DNA of 64,000 nt, from contig NZ_SDQE01000003.1 in assembly GCF_004153455.1 (NCBI RefSeq), positions 342,742 through 406,741 on the forward strand. Direction: 5' to 3'. The position numbers were made by a program, and so were the translations under genes. Position 1 is the first letter of the stretch. Every line of letters starts with the position of its first letter. Of this stretch, positions 21,157-35,966 are shown one piece after another. A model generated the notes under the pieces. The model was given only the letters and a program-made list of their open reading frames with translations. It was not told the DNA's origin and made no database searches. This DNA comes from Allopusillimonas ginsengisoli (GTDB lineage: Bacteria; Pseudomonadota; Gammaproteobacteria; Burkholderiales; Burkholderiaceae_B).

Positions 21157-21532
21157 TGGGCTCTCCATCGTAAGCGGGGGACAAACGGTATTCATTAAAC
21201 TTGTTTTGGCGAAGAACGAGCTTAATGGAAGGAATGCTGATGTCCAGTCGATTAGGGTCACTTCAAAACGGGGGAGGTAGCATTCACTACACTCGGTTAA
21301 TCACACCATTCCAACCGCATTGAGCCAGGACCCGCATGCGGTAATTCTCAAAATTCCTGAACCTCCTGCCCCGCTACCCACCTGGATGACGAACTCGAAC
21401 GTTTAAGTATTTCCTGACCGCCATGGGCGCGTCCATAGGCAATAAGGCCTACAGGAAATCCCGAGGCGAATACTCAGGGAGACTGATGGTATTTTAAAGC
21501 CACTGTCCCAGAAACAGATCCTCGGAGGGCGT
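21157..21532. other. Intergenic stretch without a supported gene
   Basis: About 375 bases between the tRNA-Ser terminator and the next gene. Short frames exist but none has both a ribosome site and protein-like composition. It may be an island scar; I see no repeat or RNA gene. Confidence 0.4.
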
Positions 21533-21817
21533 ATGACTCAGTTGAAAGTAGCTCACATCCGCGAACACGGGCGAGACCTGATCATTATTCCTTTGGACAG
21601 CAGCTTTCACGACAAGTCCCGCAATGAACGCAAGGCAGCTCTGAAAGCCATGCAGGAATGCGTCTCGAGCGCAGGACTGGACGGAATCATCGTGCCTGTC
21701 TGGCGGGCAGGACATAATCGCTACTTCATTGCGCCAGAAGAGTGGCACAGTTTTATCAAGACACTGTCCTGGCATACGATCATTTCCAGGCTGAACAAGC
21801 TACTGGTTTGCGACTAG
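21533..21817 (+). CDS. Small conserved-looking protein of unknown function
   Basis: 94 residues, with CGGAGGG upstream. Alpha/beta: LKVAHIREHGRDLIIIPLD, then an amphipathic helix KSRNERKAALKAMQECVSS, then GIIVPVWRAGHNRYFIAP. No family recognised. Single-gene unit just outside the prophage, so it may be either core or island. Confidence 0.6.
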   Translation: MTQLKVAHIREHGRDLIIIPLDSSFHDKSRNERKAALKAMQECVSSAGLDGIIVPVWRAGHNRYFIAPEEWHSFIKTLSWHTIISRLNKLLVCD

Positions 21818-21976
21818 CATCGCCCGCGTCAATGGCAAGCAAACATTGCCTAGTTACTGTCATGGATATATAGTAGCAGCAGATGTCAGGTGCGTTGCTA
21901 GGGGGATCAGCCCCCAATCGGTTCGGCCTTGGCATGTCGCACCTCAGGCCCAGGCCGGCTTGCTCAAGGAGCCGCC

Positions 21977-22447
21977 ATGAATATCGAGTCCTTGCATCTG
22001 GTCGCAGACATTAACGGCGACGGATCCTATAGTCCGTGGGAAATCTGGGAAGTCGTCAAGTTCGTTTACCGTCTGCCAGGCAACCTGCTTGTCGAAGGCT
22101 TGGGCCATGTTCCCTATGTTTCCAGCCTGCTGGGCATCAAGGCGTCCGCGGCAACCGGATACGCCAGCCTTGATGGCCTGTTCTCCGTAACGCTCTCGCT
22201 GCTCTTCTGGGTGGTTGTCCTCTTTGCCATTCTCACGCTCAGCTCTCCCACCGTCGAAGAATCCGCGCAGACAGCCGCGCGCACACCTGAAGCCGATCCA
22301 TCCGAGCTTGGTCGCCGCATGCCAAACAGCGCAGCGCATATCGGCCGCGCTCACCTGCCGGTGAGCAGACCGGCGTACGCCGCAACAGGCACCCGGCAGC
22401 GCAAACGCCATCGATTGTCAGGGTTTTTGGCACGCCATGCACGATAA
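21977..22447 (+). CDS. EF-hand-containing membrane protein
   Basis: 156 residues from the ATG at 21977 (AAGGAG upstream). Near the N-terminus is an EF-hand loop, DINGDGSYSPWE, with acidic or polar residues at positions 1, 3, 5, 9 and 12. Hydrophobic segments follow at about 40-60 and 70-92, then a polar basic tail. Calcium binding at the membrane is plausible. No named family recognised. Confidence 0.65.
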   Translation: MNIESLHLVADINGDGSYSPWEIWEVVKFVYRLPGNLLVEGLGHVPYVSSLLGIKASAATGYASLDGLFSVTLSLLFWVVVLFAILTLSSPTVEESAQTAARTPEADPSELGRRMPNSAAHIGRAHLPVSRPAYAATGTRQRKRHRLSGFLARHAR

Positions 22448-22463
22448 GCTGCCACTGCGCAGC

Positions 22464-22494
22464 GGGGTAGCGGCATAGTCAGGTCGCTATCCCC
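22464..22494. repeat. Hairpin between convergent genes
   Basis: GGGGTAGCG pairs with CGCTATCCCC with one bulged base. Lies between the EF-hand gene and the end of the SDR gene. There is no clear T-run, so termination is uncertain. Confidence 0.45.
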
Positions 22495-22516
22495 CTAGAC
22501 TTGCATGCGGCACTGA

Positions 22517-23305
22517 TCAGCTTCCCAAGGGATGAACACCACCATCCATGGTCAGCAGCGCGCCCGTCACATAGCTGGCCCGCGCAGAAGCCAGATACAG
22601 TGCCGCATCGGCAATTTCCTCCGGACGCGCCAGACGGCCCAAGGGGATGCCATCCTCCATGGCCCGCCGTCTTGCTTCGATGCTTTCGCCTGTGCGCGCT
22701 GCTTCGGCCTCAAGCCGGCCCTGCACGCGATCGGTCAATGTGGCGCCTGGATTGATGGCATTCACGCGTATCCCTTTGCTGCCCCAGGCATTGGCCAGCC
22801 CGGCCGATACCAGCATCAATGCGGCATTGGCGGCGCCGCCTGGCAGATGTACCGGGCTGGCGACACGGCCACCGGCGCCGATGATATTGACGATGGCCCC
22901 TTCACAACGATCCACCATGCCTTTGAGCACGGCATCCATGGCGTTGATGTATGTGAAGTACTTGGCATCCATGGCATCGCGCCAAGCGTCGGGCGTCAAT
23001 GCAGCAGGCGCATAGCGTTTGGCGGCCCCTGCAGAATTGACCAGCACCGCGATGGGGCCGAGGTGCTGTTCGACAGTGCTCACCGCGTCTTGCGCAGCAA
23101 TAGCATCACGCAAGTCTGCCGCATGGGTGTGAACCGTAAACCCGGCCTTGCCGAGCGATGCGCTGGCTGCGCTCAGGTTCTCGCGGTTGCGCGAAACAAT
23201 GGCAATGCGCGCCCCTTCACGCGCAAACGCATGCGCGCAGGCCAACCCTATGCCTTTGCTGCCACCAGTGATAAGAACAATCTTGCCATCGAGTTCCAAG
23301 TCCAT
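22517..23305 (-). CDS. Short-chain dehydrogenase/reductase, atypical active site
   Basis: 262 residues from the ATG at 23305 (AAGGAA upstream), 8 bases after serS. The NAD(P) site TGGSKGIG and LVNSAGAAK are clear, as are PGATLTDR and YVTGALLTMDGG. The usual catalytic Tyr-x-x-x-Lys is not present: the region reads LPGGAANAALMLVSAGLANA, a pattern known from an SDR subgroup. Substrate unknown. A longer reading frame that runs back through serS is not used. Confidence 0.82.
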   Translation of the reverse strand: MDLELDGKIVLITGGSKGIGLACAHAFAREGARIAIVSRNRENLSAASASLGKAGFTVHTHAADLRDAIAAQDAVSTVEQHLGPIAVLVNSAGAAKRYAPAALTPDAWRDAMDAKYFTYINAMDAVLKGMVDRCEGAIVNIIGAGGRVASPVHLPGGAANAALMLVSAGLANAWGSKGIRVNAINPGATLTDRVQGRLEAEAARTGESIEARRRAMEDGIPLGRLARPEEIADAALYLASARASYVTGALLTMDGGVHPLGS

Positions 23306-23313
23306 ATCGATCA

Positions 23314-24660
<1,347 letters not shown>

Positions 24661-24727
24661 TTAACCAGACTAAAAGAAGGGGGTGAAGAAAAAGCCGACG
24701 CGGATGCCGGCCAGCGAATGCACTATG

Positions 24728-26167
24728 CTAAGAGCGGCGTTGCTTGTCCAGCGCGCGCAGAAAAGCCAGCTTCTCGGAGATTTTACCCTCAAGCCCGCGA
24801 TCAGTCGGCTGATAGAAGCTGGTGCGCAAGCCTTCGGGAAAATAATCTTCGCCAGCCGCATAGCCATGGGGCTCATCATGTGCGTAGCGATAGGCATGCC
24901 CATGCCCCAGTTCTTTCATGAGCTTGGTCGGCGCATTGCGCAAATGCATGGGTACGGGTGCACTGCCATGCTCCTCTGCATACCGACGGGCCAGCTTGTA
25001 GGCTTTGTAAACCGCGTTGGACTTGGCTGCACAGGCCATGTAGACCACCGCCTGCGCCAGCGCCAACTCGCCTTCAGGCGAACCCAGACGTTCGTAGATG
25101 TCGGCGCCATTCAGGGCAAGCTCAGTGGCACGCGGATCGGCCAGGCCGATATCCTCGACGGCCATGCGCACAATCCGGCGCGACAAATAGCGGGGGTCGG
25201 CCCCGCCATCCAGCATGCGGGCAAACCAATACAAGGATGCATCGGGATCTGACCCACGCACCGCCTTGTGCAGCGCGCTGATCTGATCATAGAAGGCATC
25301 GCCGCCCTTGTCGAACCGGCGCAGATTCTGCGACAAAGAGGTTTCCAGCCATTCACTATCGACCAGCACACGCCCGGCGCCCAGCGCGGATTCCGCCACC
25401 ACTTCGGTGGCGTTGATCAACCGGCGGGCGTCGCCATCCGCCCAACGTGCCAATTGCTCGCGCGCAGCCGCGTCGAACCGCAGCATGGGAAGATTCTCTT
25501 GTGCGCCCTGAGAGGCGGCGCCGGGTTCATCGTCTGCGCCATGGGCGCCAGTTGGATCGGCTTTGGCCGCCTCCTCGCCATCTGTGTCCTGTGCAGCGCC
25601 CGCATCGGCATTAATAATATGCAGTGCGCGATCAATCAGTTGCTGCAGCTCTTCGACGGTAAGTGACTGCAGTACATAGACCCTGGCCCGCGACAACAGC
25701 GCCGAATTGACCTCGAAGGATGGGTTTTCGGTGGTCGCTCCGATGAAGGTAAACAGTCCGCTTTCCACATAGGGCAGGAAGGCATCCTGCTGGGCCTTGT
25801 TAAAGCGGTGAACCTCGTCAACAAACAAGATGGTGCGTCTACCCTGGCCTTGGGCCACCTGGGCGACTGCTACGGCGTCGCGTATATCCTTGACACCGCC
25901 AAGCACTGCTGAAATAGCAATGAACTTTGCATCGAAGCCATCGGACATCAGGCGCGCAAGCGTGGTCTTGCCCACGCCCGGAGGCCCCCAGAAAATCATG
26001 GAATGCGGCCGCCCAGATTCAAAGGCAACCCGCAAGGGCTTGCCCGGGCCAAGCAGGTGGGCCTGGCCCACGACTTCATCCAGCGTTCTGGGACGCATGC
26101 GCTCAGCGAGTGGCGCATGCGCGCTCGCGCCGTTTGGCACTGAAAACAAATCGCCGGAACTTGCCAT
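24728..26167 (-). CDS. rarA: Replication-associated recombination ATPase RarA (MgsA)
   Basis: 479 residues. Clamp-loader-type AAA+ motifs: WGPPGVGKTTLARL (Walker A), FVDEVHRFNKAQQDAFLP (Walker B), IGATTENPSFEVNSALLSR (sensor 1). C-terminal tetramerisation part has HLRNAPTKLMKELGHG. Acts at stalled forks and gaps with SSB. An Ala/Asp/Glu-rich insert (about residues 180-215) is longer than in typical RarA. Follows lolA, 6 bases apart. Confidence 0.95.
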   Translation of the reverse strand: MASSGDLFSVPNGASAHAPLAERMRPRTLDEVVGQAHLLGPGKPLRVAFESGRPHSMIFWGPPGVGKTTLARLMSDGFDAKFIAISAVLGGVKDIRDAVAVAQVAQGQGRRTILFVDEVHRFNKAQQDAFLPYVESGLFTFIGATTENPSFEVNSALLSRARVYVLQSLTVEELQQLIDRALHIINADAGAAQDTDGEEAAKADPTGAHGADDEPGAASQGAQENLPMLRFDAAAREQLARWADGDARRLINATEVVAESALGAGRVLVDSEWLETSLSQNLRRFDKGGDAFYDQISALHKAVRGSDPDASLYWFARMLDGGADPRYLSRRIVRMAVEDIGLADPRATELALNGADIYERLGSPEGELALAQAVVYMACAAKSNAVYKAYKLARRYAEEHGSAPVPMHLRNAPTKLMKELGHGHAYRYAHDEPHGYAAGEDYFPEGLRTSFYQPTDRGLEGKISEKLAFLRALDKQRRS

Positions 26168-26173
26168 AAAGGC

Positions 26174-26780
26174 CTACTGCATTTTTACGACGTCGACATC
26201 CGCAGGCGGTGTGAAGGAAAACGCCTTCGCATCCAATTGCGGGTTGACGACGATATCGTTTAAGTCGATACGCGTGGTTTGCCCAAAAGAATCGAGCAAT
26301 TCAAGCCTGGCCGGCAATGCATTGCGAAACCCTATGTCCACGTACGAGAAGCCCGCATCCGCGCTACGCGGTGTGGCGCGCAACCAGTCCAAGCCATCCT
26401 TTGAAGGCTGGCCCGCCAGCTCGAAGTTGTCATCCAGCGAACCGGATCCGAACAGAATCGCCGCGGGCGAAGCGCCTATCGATTGGTCTACATTGCGCTC
26501 GGTGACCTGGGCCAGATCGGGATCGTACTGGTAGACCACCTTGCCATTGGACACAATAAGCTGCTCATAAGGCTTTAGGACTTCCCACTTGAACTGCCCA
26601 GGCCGCTTGAAAGAGAACTGGCCGGATTGGCGCGAACTGGCCAGCTTGTCCAGCCGTTGCTGAGTGAACTGGCCTGACGCCGAAGGCACCTCGGCAATGA
26701 ACTTGCGCAACTGCGCCACGGCGTCAGCCGACCATGCTGCGAGCGGCATCGTCGCCAGCAGCGCCGCGATAAGGATTTGT

Positions 26781-26791
<11 letters not shown>
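26174..26791 (-). CDS. lolA: Outer-membrane lipoprotein carrier LolA
   Basis: 205 residues from the ATG at 26791. Signal peptide [20 protein letters not shown], cleaved near WSADA. The mature protein shows the LolA pattern: [44 protein letters not shown]. It ferries lipoproteins from LolCDE to LolB in the periplasm. Start overlaps the ftsK end by 11 bases, giving the usual ftsK-lolA-rarA order. Confidence 0.95.
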
Positions 26792-30884
<4,093 letters not shown>

Positions 30885-30888
<4 letters not shown>

Positions 30889-31214
30889 GCTGGCTCTACC
30901 TCGCCATCGCCATTTCGGCCGAAATCGTAGCGACCACTGCCCTCAAGGCGACTGAAGGCTTCACTCGCCTATACCCTACCCTTATCACCGTCGCCGGCTA
31001 TTCAATCGCGTTTTACTGCCTGTCGCTGGCACTGCGCGCAATCCCCGTCGGCATCGCCTACGCCATTTGGTCCGGGGCGGGCATCGTGGCCATTTCCCTG
31101 ATCGGCTATTTCGTGTTCAAACAACATCTGGATACGGCAGCTGTGATCGGCATCACACTGATTGTGGCAGGTGTATTGGTGCTGAATGTTTTTTCGAAAT
31201 CATCGCTGCACTGA
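30885..31214 (+). CDS. Small multidrug resistance (EmrE-type) transporter
   Basis: 109 residues, four transmembrane helices. The family's membrane-embedded Glu is in AISAEIVATTALKATEGFT, and GIAYAIWSGAGIVAISLIGY is the conserved third-helix region. It exchanges protons for cationic compounds, as a dimer in the inner membrane. Coupled to the Smr gene by ATGA. Confidence 0.93.
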
Positions 31215-31277
31215 AAACCGCGGATCATAAAAAGGAATCCGGAATTCATCAGCAGACACTGCCCAGACATAAATGAC

Positions 31278-31312
31278 AAAAGCCGACATATGACGTTCAT
31301 ATGCCGGCTTTT
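31278..31312. terminator. Bidirectional terminator after the transporter gene
   Basis: AAAAGCCG and CGGCTTTT flank an inner CATATG/CATATG stem. T/A runs lie on both sides. Confidence 0.82.
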
Positions 31313-31506
31313 ATGCGTTTTTATTTCTTATGGGTACCGCTTCTATTATTATGTACCGTTACCGGCTTGCCCATGCAGGGCGTTGTCTCCTCACCTGCAT
31401 GGAACGCATTGTGCATGATATTTTCCATTACGGCACTTAGGGAATGCACTAAGTTAATGTATAGAATCTGCGCTACTACGCCACAACCGGCAGTATTATT
31501 ATCGGT

Positions 31507-32121
31507 TTACGACAGCGCGGCATCGTAACGACGGGCCACTTCTTTCCAATCCACCACATTATAAAAAGCGTTGATATATTCTGGCCGCCTATTCTGGTAT
31601 TTCAGATAGTAGGCGTGCTCCCAGACATCCAGACCCAAAATGGGAGTATTCCCCTGCATGAACGGACTATCCTGATTGGCGCTGCTTTCAACCAGCAGCT
31701 TGCCTTGCGGCGTAAGACTCAACCAGGCCCAGCCACTGCCAAAACGGCTGACAGCCGCCTTGGTGAATGCATCGCGAAATGAATCGTCTCCGCCCAGATC
31801 AGCCTCGATCGCCTTGCCCAGCACGCCATTGGCCACACCACCACCCTGCGAGGACATCACGGTCCAGAATAGACTGTGATTGGCATGGCCGCCGCCGTTG
31901 TTGCGCACGATGGTTCGAATGGATTCCGGTATGGCATCGAGATCGGAAATCAGTGTTTCGACCGGCTGCTCGCTGGATATTCCCGCGCTCTCAAGCGCCG
32001 CGTTCAGATTATTAATGTAGGTCTGGTGATGCCTGGTGTAATGGATTTCCATCGTCATGGCGTCAATATGCGGTTCAAGCGCGTCGTAAGCATATGGCAG
32101 TGCAGGCAGGGTATAGGGCAT
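31507..32121 (-). CDS. sodA: Superoxide dismutase, Mn type
   Basis: 204 residues from the ATG at 32121 (GGAGAG upstream). Metal ligands are in [24 protein letters not shown] and [19 protein letters not shown]. The [10 protein letters not shown] and NRRPEYI wording is that of Mn enzymes rather than SodB. Dismutates superoxide in the cytoplasm. A consensus Fur box lies upstream, as in E. coli sodA. Confidence 0.93.
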   Translation of the reverse strand: MPYTLPALPYAYDALEPHIDAMTMEIHYTRHHQTYINNLNAALESAGISSEQPVETLISDLDAIPESIRTIVRNNGGGHANHSLFWTVMSSQGGGVANGVLGKAIEADLGGDDSFRDAFTKAAVSRFGSGWAWLSLTPQGKLLVESSANQDSPFMQGNTPILGLDVWEHAYYLKYQNRRPEYINAFYNVVDWKEVARRYDAALS

Positions 32122-32168
32122 GGGCTCTCCTGAGATTGAACACAAGAATCAAATCTATTGAACAGTAA

Positions 32169-32183
32169 TGATTATCATAATCA
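32169..32183. promoter_or_regulatory. Fur box upstream of sodA
   Basis: TGATTATCATAATCA is a perfect 7-1-7 palindrome of the Fur type. It lies 48 bases before the sodA start and 100 bases before the divergent FAD-monooxygenase gene, so it could control both. Confidence 0.82.
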
Positions 32184-32282
32184 TATGATTTAAATATACA
32201 GAGAATCCCTGAACAAGGGAACCCCGCCCTGGCAGCTCAATCACGCTTGACCATCGTCATTTATGCCCTCACACTTTCTTTT

Positions 32283-33515
32283 ATGGTCGAAGCAACGCAA
32301 CACCTGAAAACGCGATGCTGTATCGTCGGCGGCGGCCCGGCGGGAATTATGCTGGGTCTGTTGTTGGCACGCACGGGTGTGCAAACCCTGGTTCTGGAAA
32401 AGCACAGGGATTTTCTGCGAGATTTTCGCGGAGACACCGTCCACCCCTCCACACTGGAGATCCTGAACGAAGTCGGCCTTAAGCAGCGGTTCGATCAGTT
32501 GCCGCAGCATCGAGTGCAGAAACTGCAGGCCCTGTTTGCTGACGGGCCTCTGGTGTTCGGCGACTTCAGCACACTCAAGCCCTATCCTTATCTGGCTTTG
32601 GTTCCTCAATGGGATCTGCTCGATCTTTTATCCCAGGAGGCCCGGCGTTATCCGAATTTTTCCTTGTTGATGCAAGCCGAGGTGACCACACTTGTGCGCT
32701 CGGGCGACGCCGTGACTGGCGTGCGAGCCACCACACCAGACGGAGAGCTTGTGGTTCAGGCAGATCTCGTCGTCGCCTGCGACGGCCGCCACTCTACCCT
32801 GCGCGCGGCGGCAGGCCTGCAATCGAATAATCTCGGCGCGCCCATGGATGTGATGTGGTTCAGGCTGCCTCGCGCCGACACAGATCCAGACGATACCTTT
32901 GGGGTGGCGGGCCGTGGCGGATTCCTCGTGTTGCTCAATCGCAATGATTACTGGCAGGTTGCCTGTGTCATACCCAAGGGCCAGGCGGAGGAATGGCGCC
33001 GCAAGCCCATAGAGCAGTTCCGGAACAACATCGCTCGCCGCTGCGCAATGCTGACACCTCACGTGGATGCTATCCAATCGTGGGATGACGTCAAGCTGTT
33101 GGAAGTCAGGGTAGACCGCCTGCGCCGCTGGCACCGGCCGGGGCTTTTATTGATCGGCGATGCAGCGCATGCCATGTCACCGATCGGCGGCGTCGGCATC
33201 AACCTGGCTATCCAGGACGCAGTCGCCGCCGCCAATATACTTGGACCAGTGCTACAGGGCCAAAGCCCTGTTGAGGAGCACATGCTCGCAGCCGTACAGA
33301 AGCGCCGCATGCTGCCGACCAGATTAATGCAGCGTGTTCAGCTCATCATGCAACGGCGGCTGATCGAACCCGCACTGGCAGCGAAAGACGATGGCCAGGC
33401 TGCCAGGGCGCCTGCCATAGCGCGGTTTCTGACCAAATCACGGCTAATCCGCACTATCCCTGCCCGTATCTTTGGGTTGGGCTTCAGGCGCGAGCATGTT
33501 CGCCGACCACACTGA
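32283..33515 (+). CDS. FAD-dependent monooxygenase (PHBH/UbiH fold)
   Basis: 410 residues. N-terminal FAD site IVGGGPAGIMLGLLLA, then DFRGDTVHPSTLEIL, the middle DG motif VVACDGRHSTLR, and the C-terminal GDAAHAMSPIGGVGINLAI. The fold hydroxylates aromatic or similar substrates with NAD(P)H and O2. The substrate cannot be told from sequence. An upstream TTG start is possible because no good ribosome site precedes the ATG. Confidence 0.85.
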   Translation: MVEATQHLKTRCCIVGGGPAGIMLGLLLARTGVQTLVLEKHRDFLRDFRGDTVHPSTLEILNEVGLKQRFDQLPQHRVQKLQALFADGPLVFGDFSTLKPYPYLALVPQWDLLDLLSQEARRYPNFSLLMQAEVTTLVRSGDAVTGVRATTPDGELVVQADLVVACDGRHSTLRAAAGLQSNNLGAPMDVMWFRLPRADTDPDDTFGVAGRGGFLVLLNRNDYWQVACVIPKGQAEEWRRKPIEQFRNNIARRCAMLTPHVDAIQSWDDVKLLEVRVDRLRRWHRPGLLLIGDAAHAMSPIGGVGINLAIQDAVAAANILGPVLQGQSPVEEHMLAAVQKRRMLPTRLMQRVQLIMQRRLIEPALAAKDDGQAARAPAIARFLTKSRLIRTIPARIFGLGFRREHVRRPH

Positions 33516-33571
33516 AGCAGCTGTCGCGACAGGTAGCGCGACAGCCGACTTTGTTTTGCAGGATGCCGCCG

Positions 33572-34294
33572 TTAGCTTGATCGTCGCTGCAATAAAACAT
33601 CCGTTGGTCTGGTGCGCTGTCTTCCCTGGCTGTCTGTAGGAACCAGCGCATTACCTGCTGGCTTGTAGAAGCGCCTGAACCCTGCATTCGCTTCCGAGCG
33701 CAACACCACCAGTCCATCATCCACCTGCCAACTGCCAAAGTCCTGAATCACCTTCTCGGGTTCATGCGCGGTGTATATCGTGGAGTGCGTGTAGCTCCCA
33801 TCTTCGTAAAGCATTAGGGTGGTTTCTATCCCTGCGCAATCATCACAAGGGGCCGTGCCCTCATACAGGCCTGCCAGCCTGGCAACCTCCAACGCCGACG
33901 CCGCCACTGCGGGATCAACATCCACAATGGATACCGTTATCGCGTACGACTGGAGCTTCGCATACTTTCTGGCATCGTTTCGCGTGAGCATTACACGAAG
34001 ATCGTACACCCCGCTATCGGGAAGAATGTATTCGTCATCCGACAACATTTGCCTTTCGATCGGCGCCACAAGGAATACCTGAGGGCGCTGACTGTCGGCA
34101 TAGCTCAGTTTGAGCTGCTGGCCCGCCCGCGCCCTGAAACGATAATCGCAATATTGACGCTGCTGAATGGAGCCAGCGATGTGTCCCGAAGATGCACCCG
34201 GCTTGAACACGATATCGCCTCCGCAGGCCGCACAGGCGGATCCAGCTGAGAGCAACATAATTGAAAGCGATAAGAAAAGCTTGTTGGAAAGCAT
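33572..34294 (-). CDS. NlpE-like envelope protein
   Basis: 240 residues with an N-terminal signal sequence (MLSNKLFLSLSIMLLSAGSA). The C-terminal half has the NlpE domain: GLYEGTAPCDDCAGIETTL, then EDGSYTHSTIYT, with the CxxC of copper-responsive NlpE. No perfect lipobox is seen (GSAC), so it may be periplasmic rather than lipidated. Two extra Cys (CAACGG) follow the signal. Probable envelope metal or redox stress role. Confidence 0.78.
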   Translation of the reverse strand: MLSNKLFLSLSIMLLSAGSACAACGGDIVFKPGASSGHIAGSIQQRQYCDYRFRARAGQQLKLSYADSQRPQVFLVAPIERQMLSDDEYILPDSGVYDLRVMLTRNDARKYAKLQSYAITVSIVDVDPAVAASALEVARLAGLYEGTAPCDDCAGIETTLMLYEDGSYTHSTIYTAHEPEKVIQDFGSWQVDDGLVVLRSEANAGFRRFYKPAGNALVPTDSQGRQRTRPTDVLLQRRSS

Positions 34295-34419
34295 GGTTTT
34301 TCACGACTGAAACAAGGTTGGAGAATCGGCACAGCAACAGCCAAAAAGCGTTCTGATTTGATATACGAGGCGTTGGCAACATTGTTTTTTCCAGCGCCAA
34401 CCTCGGATTACGTAGTGTT

Positions 34420-34440
34420 ATGTTATAACATTATGTAATG
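34420..34440. promoter_or_regulatory. Overlapping palindromes before the flavoprotein gene
   Basis: ATGTTATAACAT (34420-34431) is a perfect palindrome; CATTA-TG-TAATG (34429-34440) overlaps it. The first resembles Zur-type boxes (GTTATA..TATAAC). It lies 72 bases before the flavoprotein start and 126 bases before the divergent NlpE-like gene. Confidence 0.5.
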
Positions 34441-34511
34441 CGTTGACGGGCTCGCCCTCCGCAATGAAGTAACAATCTTTTTCTCACCCATCTCAGAAAC
34501 AGGAAGTCGCG

Positions 34512-35633
34512 ATGCGCCAACTTGATGTGGTAATTGTTGGAGCCGGCCCCGCTGGCATCGGCATGGCCTTGGCGCTGCAGCGAATACCCGGCCTGAAGTA
34601 CGGGGTACTGGAAGGCGATCAAATCGGTGCATCCTTTCGCCGCTGGCCAAGGCAAACGCGCTTCATCACCCCCTCATTTCACAGCAACCCGTTTGGACTG
34701 GCCGATCTGAATGCCGTGAATGAGTTGAGCTCTCCCGCCATTCATGCTGGCGTGGAGCACCCCAGTGGAGACCAGTACGCAGCGTACCTGGCTTTCATCG
34801 CCAACGGACATAATCTGCCTGTCGTGTGTCGCTGCAAGGTGCTTTCTGTAGCGCGTCTTCCTCGGAGCGGCTTTCGGCTTGACACGGAACAAGGTACGCT
34901 GCAAACACGGTTCCTGATTTGGGCCACAGGCGAATTCCAGTTTCCCGATCTGGCCCCCTTTCCGGGGGCGCAATGGTGCACGCACTATGCGCACGTCACG
35001 GATTGGCAGGATTTTACGGCCCCTCGCTACACTGTGATTGGTGGCTATGAAAGCGGCGTCGATGCCGCCGTCAATCTGGTTGCAGCCGGCCGCCATGTGC
35101 GGCTCCTTGTGCGCAAATCAACATGGGATCCAGACAGCGACTATGACCCAAGCCTGTCGCTGTCGCCGTATAGCCGCCAACGGCTGTACGAAGCCGTCGA
35201 CACCACCCGCCTTACCATCATCTTTGATGTGGATATCGTAAAGGTTTCGCCATGCCATCGTGGCGGATACCGGATCCACGCCGCAGACGGCCGCCATTGG
35301 GATGAACCTCAGCCTCCCATTCTGGGCACAGGCTTTCTCAAGGGCGGCGGCGCGATACAAATTGCCGATCTGTGGGAATGGAATAAAGAAGGCCGCATCG
35401 TCCTCACCGAAGCCGACGAATCAACACGCACACCTGGGCTGTTCCTGATCGGTCCACAAGTACGTCACGATCAGCGCATTTTTTGCTTTATCTACAAGTT
35501 CCGCCAGCGTTTTGGCCTGATTGCGCACAGCCTGGCGCAGTGCCTGTCACTGGACGCCAGCGCTTTGCAAACCGGCGCAGGGGCCTGGGGCCCGTTTGGC
35601 AACAGCGAATGCTGCGACGGCTGCGAATGCTGA
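34512..35633 (+). CDS. Flavin-dependent oxidoreductase with Cys-rich C-terminus
   Basis: 373 residues. FAD site VVIVGAGPAGIGMALALQ and NAD(P) site YTVIGGYESGVDAAVNL show a two-dinucleotide-fold flavoprotein like CzcO/YpdA-type enzymes. A conserved late motif GLFLIGPQV is present. The last residues CCDGCEC form a four-Cys cluster that could bind zinc or take part in thiol transfer. AGGAAG lies upstream. Substrate unknown; neighbour NlpE-like gene and Zur-like palindrome hint at metal or thiol stress. Confidence 0.82.
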   Translation: MRQLDVVIVGAGPAGIGMALALQRIPGLKYGVLEGDQIGASFRRWPRQTRFITPSFHSNPFGLADLNAVNELSSPAIHAGVEHPSGDQYAAYLAFIANGHNLPVVCRCKVLSVARLPRSGFRLDTEQGTLQTRFLIWATGEFQFPDLAPFPGAQWCTHYAHVTDWQDFTAPRYTVIGGYESGVDAAVNLVAAGRHVRLLVRKSTWDPDSDYDPSLSLSPYSRQRLYEAVDTTRLTIIFDVDIVKVSPCHRGGYRIHAADGRHWDEPQPPILGTGFLKGGGAIQIADLWEWNKEGRIVLTEADESTRTPGLFLIGPQVRHDQRIFCFIYKFRQRFGLIAHSLAQCLSLDASALQTGAGAWGPFGNSECCDGCEC

Positions 35634-35898
35634 AATACCGGTTCACGCCGGGCGGTTCGAAACGCTGCTTAAACGAGCAATATCGATCGCCTTCTAAGCT
35701 TCGACATAGCGCTTTACCTCTCTGCTGCTGGCCTTGCGCAAGCTGATGGCATGCATCGTCGAGTTGGGCCGCTGAGTGAACACTACACAGTACAGCCGGT
35801 TTCAATTACGTCATACCATTGGCTACGAACATAGACGTTACGGTCGTCGGCGTAGCGAACGAAGCAATGGGCAGGCGTATGCCGCTGTCGGGCGCATT
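35634..35898. other. Intergenic stretch without a supported gene
   Basis: Between the flavoprotein gene and the icd terminator. Short overlapping frames on both strands have no ribosome site or protein-like composition. Confidence 0.4.
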
Positions 35899-35930
35899 AG
35901 AAAAAAAACCCCGCCATCAAGGCGGGGGTT
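35899..35930 (-). terminator. icd terminator
   Basis: Read leftward: CCCCGCC-ttgat-GGCGGGG followed by eight T. Confidence 0.9.
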
Positions 35931-35966
35931 GTCGTACACATCCCGGCTCAAGCGGGAAGATGCCGA

